This document shows, one piece after another, positions 22,501 to 32,200 of a DNA stretch of 64,000 nt (its first letter is position 1; each line of letters starts with the position of its first letter). The notes beneath the pieces were generated by a model. It did no database searches. It was not told where the DNA came from and saw only the letters and a list, made by a program, of their open reading frames with translations. Source of the stretch: Synchiropus splendidus (taxonomy: Eukaryota; Chordata; Actinopteri; Syngnathiformes; Callionymidae); contig NC_071343.1 of NCBI RefSeq assembly GCF_027744825.2, positions 16,178,366-16,242,365 of the forward strand. Direction: 5' to 3'. The position numbers and the translations under genes were made by a program.

Positions 22501-25500
22501 GATCAAACACGGCTGAAACTCAACCTTTCGAGCAGCTTTATGAAGTTTTAACAGAGGCCATGAATGTATTTGGTTTTTATTGTAATTTTTTATTTCAAAT
22601 ACTTAAAAATATGACAATTTAAAGGTAATATTTTTTAATCTATTATTACAAATATGGTTAATTTGGTCTTAGTATTATGTTGACACAATGTTATTTATCA
22701 GCTATAATTTCTTCAATTATCAACCAGCAAAAGCGTGACCAGCTAAACCTTTGTGTTTTCAGTTTTAATATCAAACATGAGTCCACAGGAGGTGAATGAC
22801 GTCATGGTTGGATGGATGCGTCATCATGTCCCCTCTGCTGACCGTAAACACGCCCTCTGACATCAGATCACTGTCCACATGTCTGTGGGAGGGACACCAG
22901 CAGTTGTGTCCAGTATGGTTTTAGAAATGTCCACTGTGAAGCCAAACGGCTGAGTGTGGAGAGCAAGCCATGTGGAGGAAGCATCTCAGACGCCAGACAA
23001 CAGGCTCAGACTTGGTCCGTCACTTGGCCACCTGTTCTTAGTGTCAACTACTCTCATGTTAGGAGGATAGTGTCGTGAAAGTGAAGGATTGTCTGGTCAC
23101 GGACGCCACAGTGACTGTGATGTGGATATTATGAAAAATAATCTCACCTCGAAAGTTTGGGGCACCATCTGAAACATAGTTTTCTGGAGACTATTAAGCT
23201 CTCTTGATTGACACTTAATCAAATAATTAACTGTGGTAACTTAATTAATTATTAGCATAATCAATCTATTTATCTGAAGTCACTACTTTAGTCGTGATGT
23301 AATGTCCTTCACTGATCAGAGGCTCTTAGATTGATTATAATACACTCCCAAGTAACGTGATCAAGACCAACGTAATTTTGTACATTTACTTAAGAATAAA
23401 AGAACAGAAAGAAACAGGAAAGATGCAAAAGTAGAATGAGATGATCCTGACAATATCGCGATGGAAACGTAAACCAGTTATGAAGCAATGTCAATACCGT
23501 ATCAGACACGTGTGTAACTGATGGGAAAGTTCAGACGTTCTCGTCTAACTGTCAACCTCAGGCAAGTAATGATATTACTAAACCCCAACACACCAATCTG
23601 TGCAGAGATGACAAGCAGCGGCTGACTTTGGCATGCAGGGATGAATGGGATGGATGGATGGATGAGAGGGTGATGAGTCCATGCAGAAGGTCGGTCAGGA
23701 GATGAGGGAGGAGGCAGGCGGCTTTGGAGGGAGGCGTCCTGGTTCTCAGCGAGGTGACTTGGAGGTGATGAGGACCCGCAGCATCAGGTGTGGATGGCAC
23801 TCTCGGATTGTCTTCCGGACCGTGGAGGATCTTTCGTCGCAGACGGGGTGATCGTAGCTGGCAGAGAACGGCGTAGGACCGAAGGCGTATCTTTATCTCG
23901 TGCCAGGTGATCCACCGGTCTGAACAACCTTCTAGAGCGGTCACTTTCATGACACACTCCAGGTAGCGGAAGGTTGTTGGAAGTTGGACTCGCGCACTCG
24001 TCACGGCTGCCGGCTGCGATCACGTGGTGTGACTGGACCGTTCCTGGAGGAAGCTCTGGCTTGGCAGACCGCTGGATGACGAGGGCGACGTGCAACTTTG
24101 AAGAAGTTCCTCAGTCACTCTCACACTTGGATGTGCAGCGAGTGGAGTGCTGGCATGGCTTCAAGGGTGGAGGAGAAGCAGGAGTCTTGGCAGGAAACTT
24201 GAGCAGGAGCCATCGAGGAAGTTGGTTGTAGTTGGTTGTAGGAGGCGAAGGAGCTAAGAAGAAGCGGCAGAAGAAGGGATGAAGCTCTGTAAACCGGGTC
24301 TTTTAAACTCTGATGAGGGTCTCATTGCCCACTTTTGATTGGTTGAAGGAGTCCCATCACCTATTGCTGATTGGACGAGAGTTTCCAAGCCGTCCTCCTC
24401 CTCCTCCCCCGACGAGGTCGTAAATTCCACTCTGCAGATGGGAGACTTTAATCCTCCCAGTACCAAGGTTTTATTTGACAATAAAACATTACCTGAGTTG
24501 AAAAGTTCAGGTCTGCCTGAACATCCTGTGAGAACCACAGGTTAGATGGGAAACAAAGTCCTGTTTCAGGAAGCTACGTTAAGAAACATTAACATACAAG
24601 TCTGTCTTTGTCCATCTGTGACCTGGAAAAAGGGGGAGCTGTGGATGTGAAAGTCTTGTCAAAATAGAGGATTGAAAAAGTTGACATATTTCAAAGTTGA
24701 ACATCAAGTGCAGCCTACACAAAACAAGGTGCTATTCCAGCATTAGCATTGGCTTCTGTCTCAGTGCGGCGCTTGATCATGTTTTGGTGATGTCTTCTGT
24801 GAGTTTGCATCTGTGTTTCCACATTTCCCACTGAGTCAGATGCTCCATGTGCTGCTGTTAGAAAAGCACAGCAACTCGTGCTGGAGCATCAGATGCTTGG
24901 AGAGAGAAGGTGATCGACCAATGACACGCTGACTCTTTAGTCAGAACCTTTCCTATTGGTCGACCCTTCTTTGTCCCCCACACTCACCTCGCTCAAGTTA
25001 ATCAAATACAGAGTTGAAAGCAAGGGTGTCAAATTGACCCGCAAAAGGGCCGCAGTGGGTGCAGGTTTTTGTTCCAGGCCTGAAATCACAAACAGGTGAA
25101 CCAATCAGGCGTGAGCTGAAACAACCAGCACCAGACTGACGATCATCTGATGACAGTCTTCAGACACCTGATTGGTGACTAGGTGTCCTCTTGGTTGGTT
25201 GGAACAAAAGCCTGCACCCACTGCGGCCCTTTGAGGACCGGTTTGACACCTGTGGTTTGAAGTTTTGTCAAAATAGAGGATTGAAAAAGTCTCACTAACA
25301 TGACACTTACATGACACTCGTCTCTTTCACAGCCTGAGCTGCTGTGAACTGTCAGAGAGAAGTGGTTCCCTTCTGTCCTCAGTCCTCAGCTCTCCGTCCT
25401 CTCGTCTGACACAACTGGACCTGAGCTACAACTATGACCTGAAGGATCCAGGAGTGGAGCTGCTGTCTGCTGGACTGAAGAGTCCACACTGTCACCTGGA

Positions 25501-26226
25501 GACTCTCAGGTCAGAACACATCATGTGTCCAGCTTCAGAGCTGAATTGTGAAAGTCAGAGGTGGAGACTCCAGCTGCAGAGAGTCAACAGACCAGAATTA
25601 AATCATTGCAACACATGGAGTTCAATGAACTGAACCCTGAGTTGGATGAGACTGTGAAGCAGAAAAATTTATTTCCGTCCCACGTTCCAGCAAACACACA
25701 GCAGCATCTTCCATCTCCATGCGGTTCCAGGGATCAAACGGACCAGAGAGAAGAAAGAGTCTGGTCATATCTGCCCCTTTTTAATGAGCCTTCTTTCCCC
25801 AGTCAGAGTGTCAGCTTCAGGTTTTCCTCAGTGAAGTCCATTCTGTTGTCCAGAGTCCTGTAAGTTCACTTCAATGAAGTGAGTCAGATACAGAAAGAGC
25901 CTGAGTAGAAATGACTGGAAAACTAGACTGTGAGTGGATCACTGGTGTTTTGGAGCGTTCCACTTCTCTGTCCATCTTCTGAGGACTTTAGGTGGTTTGT
26001 GGACGTGTGACTCAGTCATGACTCCTCACTCTTGTTCCTGTTCCCCTGGAATGTAGAAGAAACCAACAACCGAACAATGAATGACCAGCTGCAACTAGTT
26101 TGATGAACTAACAGCAGCAGTGGAGTAACTGAGCTAAATGATAGATAGATAGATAGATAGATACTTTATTGATCTCTGAAGAGAAATTCCCATTTCCAGC
26201 AGCATGACAGGTGGAAACATAAGAGC

Positions 26227-26263
<37 letters not shown>

Positions 26264-29200
26264 CTACAGATAGGAAATTAAAATAAATAACAACAGTTCA
26301 GCATGTGAATGTGTGTGTGTGTCACGAACTAAAGTGCACGTGTGTCTTTGGTGTGAGTGTGTAGTGAGTCTAGAGTGTATAGTGTCCATTTTATCGTCCT
26401 TCCCGAGAGATGTTGAAGAGCTGAATGGCGTGAGGGAGGAACGATCTCCTCAGTCTGTCTGTGGAGCAGGACAATGACAGCAGTCTGTCGCTGAAACTAC
26501 TCCTCTGTCTGGAGATGGTGTTGTGCAGAGGATGACTGGGATTGTCAATGATGGACAGAAACCTGTTCAATGACCGTCTCTCTGCCACTGATGTGAGGCT
26601 GTCCAGCTCTGTGCCAACAACAGAGCCTGCCTTCCTCACCAGTTTGTCCAGGCGTGCAGCATCCTTCTTCTTCAAGGTGCTCCCCCAGCACACTACTGCA
26701 TACATGAGGGCGCTCGCTACCACAGACTGGTAGAAGATCTGTAGCAGCTTCTTGCAGATGTTGAAGGACGCCAGCCTTCTGAGGAAGTACATGCGGCTCT
26801 GTGCCTTTCTGCACAGAGCATCAGTGTTGGCAGTCCAGTCCAGTTTGTCATCCAACTGCACTCCCAGGTATTTGTAAGTGTGGACCACCTCCACACAATC
26901 TCCTTTGATGGTGACTGGTTCTGGATGCGGCCTGGGTCTCCTAAAGTCCACCACCATCTCTCTGGTCTTGGTGGTGTTTAGGAGCAGGTGGTTGGAGTCG
27001 CACCATGTGACAAAGTCCTGGATCAGTTTCCTGTACCCATCCTCTTGTCCACTCCTGATGCACCCCACGATGGCCGTGTCGTCTGCGAACTTCTGCACAT
27101 GGCAGAGCTCCGTGTTGGACTGGAAGTCGGAGGTGTACAGGGTGAACAGGACCGGAGAGAGTACAGTTCCCTGCGGTGCTCCTGTGCTGCTGGCCACAGT
27201 GTCAGACCTGCTGTCCCCCAGCCTCACAAACTGAGGTCTGTTGGTCAGGTAATCAGTGATCCATGCCACCAGGTGTGTTTCAACTCCCATCTCCGTCAGT
27301 TTGTCCCTGAGCAGCAGTGGCTGGATTGTGTTGAAGGCGCTGGAGAAGTCCAAAAATGTAATCCTCACAGCACCACTACCTCTGTCCAGGTGAGATAGGG
27401 ACCGGTGGAGCAGAAAGATGATGGCATCCTCCACTCCCGTCTTCTCTCTGTATGCAAACTGCAGTGGGTCCAGGGCGTGGTGGATCTGTGGCCTCAGGTG
27501 GTGGAGCAGCAGCCGTTCCATGGTCTTCATCACGTGTGACGTCAGGGCGACTGGCCTGAAGTCGTTCAGTTCACCAGGGTGTGGTTTCTTTGGGACTGGG
27601 ATGATGCAGGATGTCTTCCACAGCTGGGGGACCCTCCCTTCTCCCAAACTCAGGTTGAATATGCGTTGAAGGGGGTGTCCCAGCTCCCTCGCGCAGGCCT
27701 TCAGCAGTCTCGGGGATACTCCATCAGGACCTGCAGCTTTGTTGGGGCGCAGCCTCTTCAGCTCTCCACAGACCTGAGCTGCTGTGAATGTCGTTATGGG
27801 GGGAGGGGAGGTGTCCTCTTCTCTGTTGATGACGACTTGAGGGAGAGTGGGGGCTGCTGTGTTCAGAGGTGTGAACGGTTTGGGCTGGTCAAACCTATTG
27901 AAGAATTGGTTAAGCTGGTTTGCCCTTCCTACACCCCCCTCAGTGGGGGCACCTCTCTTGGAGTTGCAGCCAGTGATGGTCTTCATCCCTTCCCACACTT
28001 CCCTCATGTTGTTGGCCTGCATCTTTTGTTCTATTTTCTTTCTGTATTGCTCCTTCGCCTCCCTGAGCTGGGCTCTTAGTTCTCTCTGTATCCGCTTGAG
28101 CTCCTGGGTGTTGCCCTCTTTAAAGGCTCTCTTCTTCAGGTTCAGAAGGCCCTTGATGTCACTTGTTATCCAGGGCTTGTTGTTAGCGAAGCATCGTACA
28201 GTTCTGACTGGAACCACAGTGTCCATACAGAAGTTAATGTAGTCCGTTGTGCAGTCAACCATCTCCTCCATGTTCTTGCTGTTAGGCTCCTGAATTGTTT
28301 CCCAGTCCGTGATTTCGAAGCAGTCCTTCAGGGTCAGCTCGGCTTCAGGAGACCACTTCCTGAATGAGCGCGTTGTTGTGGGTAGTTTCCTCACTCGGGG
28401 TGAGTAGTGAGGTTTCAGCAGGACAAGGTTGTGATCTGCTTTCCCCAGTGCAGGCAGGGGGGTGGCTCTGTATGCATCCTTCACATTTGCATACATCAGG
28501 TCTAAAGTCCTCTTCCCCCTGGTGTAACAGTCCACATACTGGTTAAAAGCAGCCAGTGTATTGTCCAAGGTGACATGGTTAAAGTCCCCAGAGATTAGCA
28601 CAAGAGCCTCAGGATGCTTCGTTTGGAGTCTTGCCACAGCGCCGTGGATGACGTCACACGCAGCCTCCGAGTCGGCTCGCGGGGGAATGTAAACGATGAG
28701 CACAATGGCGTGGCTGAACTCCCTGGGCAGGTAGTAGGGACGTAAACTCACAGCCAAGAGTTCGATGTCCCTGCAGCAGGTGGAGATTTTAATGTTCACA
28801 TGCCCAGGATTGCACCATCGTTTGTTCACATACAGTGCGAGTCCTCCTCCTTTACGCTTCCCACAGGCGTTCGTGTCTCTGTCCGCTCTGACTGCGCTGA
28901 AGTCCGGTAGCTCCACGTTAGCATCTGGTATGCTATCAGTAAGCCACGTCTCAGTGAAACACAGTAAACTGCACTCCCTGAAGGTCTTCACGTTCTTTGT
29001 CAGCGCAGCCAGTTCGTCGATCTTGTTCGGTAGTGAGTTGACGTTTCCCATGATCATTGAGGGGACCGGGGGCTTGAATCTCCACTTCTTTGCTAGCCGC
29101 CTAGCCTTTAGCTTAGCGCCGGCTCTGCAGCCCCGGTACGGCTTCCTTACCTCCACAGGTAAACGGGGAACCACTCCGATGTGAGACTTTGCTCTCAGGT

Positions 29201-32200
29201 CGTATATAAAGTTTCTCGAATAAATGAGTCTCAGCGTGGAATAGTCCATAATTCGTTCAAAAGAACTCAGAAAAGCAGAGGAAAAATAAAAAATAGTATA
29301 AAGCACACAGAGCTGCTAGAGAGGCTGCCACTCGCGTCGGCGCCTTTGTTGTTGTACTTACAACTACTTACAACTAGTTTGATGAACTAACAGCAGCAGT
29401 GGAGTAACTGAGCTAAATGATCTGCCAGTCAACTCCATCATGACCTTGACCTTTCATTCCTCATTGTGCCGATCAATGGCTCTGATAATGGTGACCCTGT
29501 GATCTCTTCTAAAGGAACAATCATATGTTTAAAGTCTTGTCCAAATTGAGGATTGAAAAAGTCTCACTTGTTGATGACGCTTGTCTCTTTCACAGCCTGA
29601 GCTGGTGTCAGCTGTCAGAGGGAAGTGGTTTCCTTCTGTCCTCAGTCCTCAGCTCTCCGTCCTCTCGTCTGACACAACTGAACCTGAGCTACAACTATGA
29701 CCTGAAGGATCCAGGAGTGGAGCTGCTGTCTGCTGGACTGAAGAGTCCACACTGTCACCTGGAGACTCTCAGGTCAGATGCATTTGTCCTGCTGTGCTCT
29801 TTTTACTCTCCACCTCTCAACAGGAAATGTAAAAAAGGAGGTGCAACAAATGATTGATGAAATGCTGCAGTAACCACATGTGAACTGAGCATTTGCAAAA
29901 GTGAAACAAAAAATAAAATCAATAAAACTGCATCTGCGGCTTTTAAATTATTACTTTTTCCATCTTCATATGTATATTGTAGAAGTATTCAGCTGATCTC
30001 TCCCTCCCTCTATCTGTCTCTCTCTTCTCTGAGAGGAGGCAGGCTGTGCTGATAGACCTTCTCACTGCCATTTGGTGGAGCGCATTGCAGAGTCGTGCAT
30101 TGATCACATATCAAGTCACTGGGCTAGAAAAGCCTGAGAAATGGGACGTGTGGCGAGAGAGTGTGACAAGCCTCATCTGTCTGAGTCTCAGGCCGACTGT
30201 GTGAGAGTTGGCAGCCCTGCCTTCAGGGCTGAAGCACAGATTCAGGAGCTCAACTGCTGCTGCTTCACGGCTCAGACAGTGGAAGCAAAGTGACAGTGGT
30301 TTGGAGCGTCTGAGTTCATTGTCTTTTCCTACACTGCACTACGACGAAGACAAATCCGTCACAGCCCATCAGCCAAAGTCCACAGACGTGACTATATGAC
30401 CATATGAAGCAGCCATGTCTGCATTCTGAGCTGATGCTCTGTAAACCAACAACTCTGGTGACATCGATATTGGGGCACTGCAGATCAATATTGGGGCGCC
30501 TGCCCTTGTGAACTATGTCTGGCAATGCCACTCGAAAATACAACATATTTCAAAGTTCAACATCAAGTACAGATGCCACAGAATGAGGCGCTATTGCAGC
30601 ATTAGCATTAGCTTCTGTCTCTTTCGTCAGACCCCTTCCAATTGGTTGACTCTTATTCGTCCCCCACACTCACCTCTGCTGCAATCAGCTCAAGCTATTG
30701 TGAGACAGAGGACGAAATAAAGAATTTCAAGTCTGGTCCAAATAGAGGATTGAAAAAGTCTCACTTGTTGATGACACTCGTCTCTTTCACAGCCTGAGCT
30801 GGTGTCAGCTGTCAGAGAGAAGTGGTTCCCTTCTGTCCTCAGTCCTCAGCTCTCCGTCCTCTCGTCTGACACAACTGGACCTCAGCTACAACGAGAACCT
30901 GGAGGATCCAGGAGTGGAACTGCTGTCTGCTGGACTGAAGAGTCCACACTGTCACCTGGAGACTCTCAGGTCAGAACACATCATCTCGTCTCTTCAGTTC
31001 TGCTCCACAACTGGATGGTTCTTCTGCCCTCATGATTCTCTAAAACACTGTTTCTCCTTCACCACAGTCTGTCAGGGTGTAGGATCTCAGAGAGAGGCTG
31101 TGCTTCTCTGGCCTCAGCTCTGACATCTAACCCCTCCCATCTGAGAGAGCTGGACCTGAGCTTCAACCATCCAGGAGGATCAGGACTGGAGCTGCTGTCT
31201 GCTGGACTGGAGAGTCCAGACTGGAGGCTGGAGACTCTCAGGTATGGACAGAGCAGCAGAACTGACTGACTGAGCTCCAAAGAGCTTCAGACTGAACATG
31301 TGATCCAGAAACAGACAGAGAGAATGTGGCTATGTTACGCTACTCAGACTCACATGTCATGTTCTCCTGCTGGACCTTGCTGGAAGCACCAAGGAGACAG
31401 TAGAGACTGAGCAGCTGTTTAGAGATCCATCTTTGTTGTCACCATCACAGTCATGAAAGAGCCGTCCACCTAGCAGCAGGAGATAACAGTCCTGAAACAT
31501 CTGAAGTCACATGGATCTGCTCTCATCCTTCTACCTCTTTCTTCCTCCAGGCTGGATCACTGTGGACCACAGAGGTTAACACCTGGACTGAAGAGATGTA
31601 AGTCTGTATCTTATTGCTTCATGAGAACTCCTCGACTCTGTCAGCTTCTAGTGGAGCAGCTGTGATGTTAGTGACGTCAAGTGACCCTTCGATCTGCTGC
31701 TGGAACTTGTCTTCATCAAGTCCAGGTCACTGCCCAGAACATTGCTCACCAACATGGTGTCCAGCAGCAGCAAGTGAGGGGCCTTCGTGCAGAACGAGAA
31801 GCAGCACTGTGGACTTTCCTCATCATCTAATATTGATTCATTCACTCTCTTCAGTCTTTGACTCCAGAGTCTCAGGAGTTCTGAGCATCATAATGTTCCC
31901 TCAACTAGACTGAAGTTAGTGACAGGCTAGCTTAGCTCCTGACCTCACATGGAGACACTTGTGTCTTTCACATGGGACATCAGCTGCTCCAGATTATTCT
32001 GGGATGTTCCAGTCCTCCTGGTTCTTCTCTTGATGTGGCCCCAGTCTCAGATGACTGTTGACCTGATACAGTTTGGATCAGTGGGCTCCTGATCTCCACT
32101 GTAGCTCATGTTGACCAACAGAGCAGCCTTCCCTGGCTTGCTGGGACAATGATTGTCTCTTGAAGAGAATGTCTGTTCTTCCTCCATCATCACCACGTGT

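Noticed and set aside
23558..24545. Several overlapping frames on both strands in a GC-richer block
   Set aside because: No recognisable domain, and the frames depend on composition; left as unassigned.
26391..29306. The 971-residue minus-strand protein as a host gene
   Set aside because: It has endonuclease and reverse transcriptase motifs, a microsatellite tail and target duplications, so it is a LINE.
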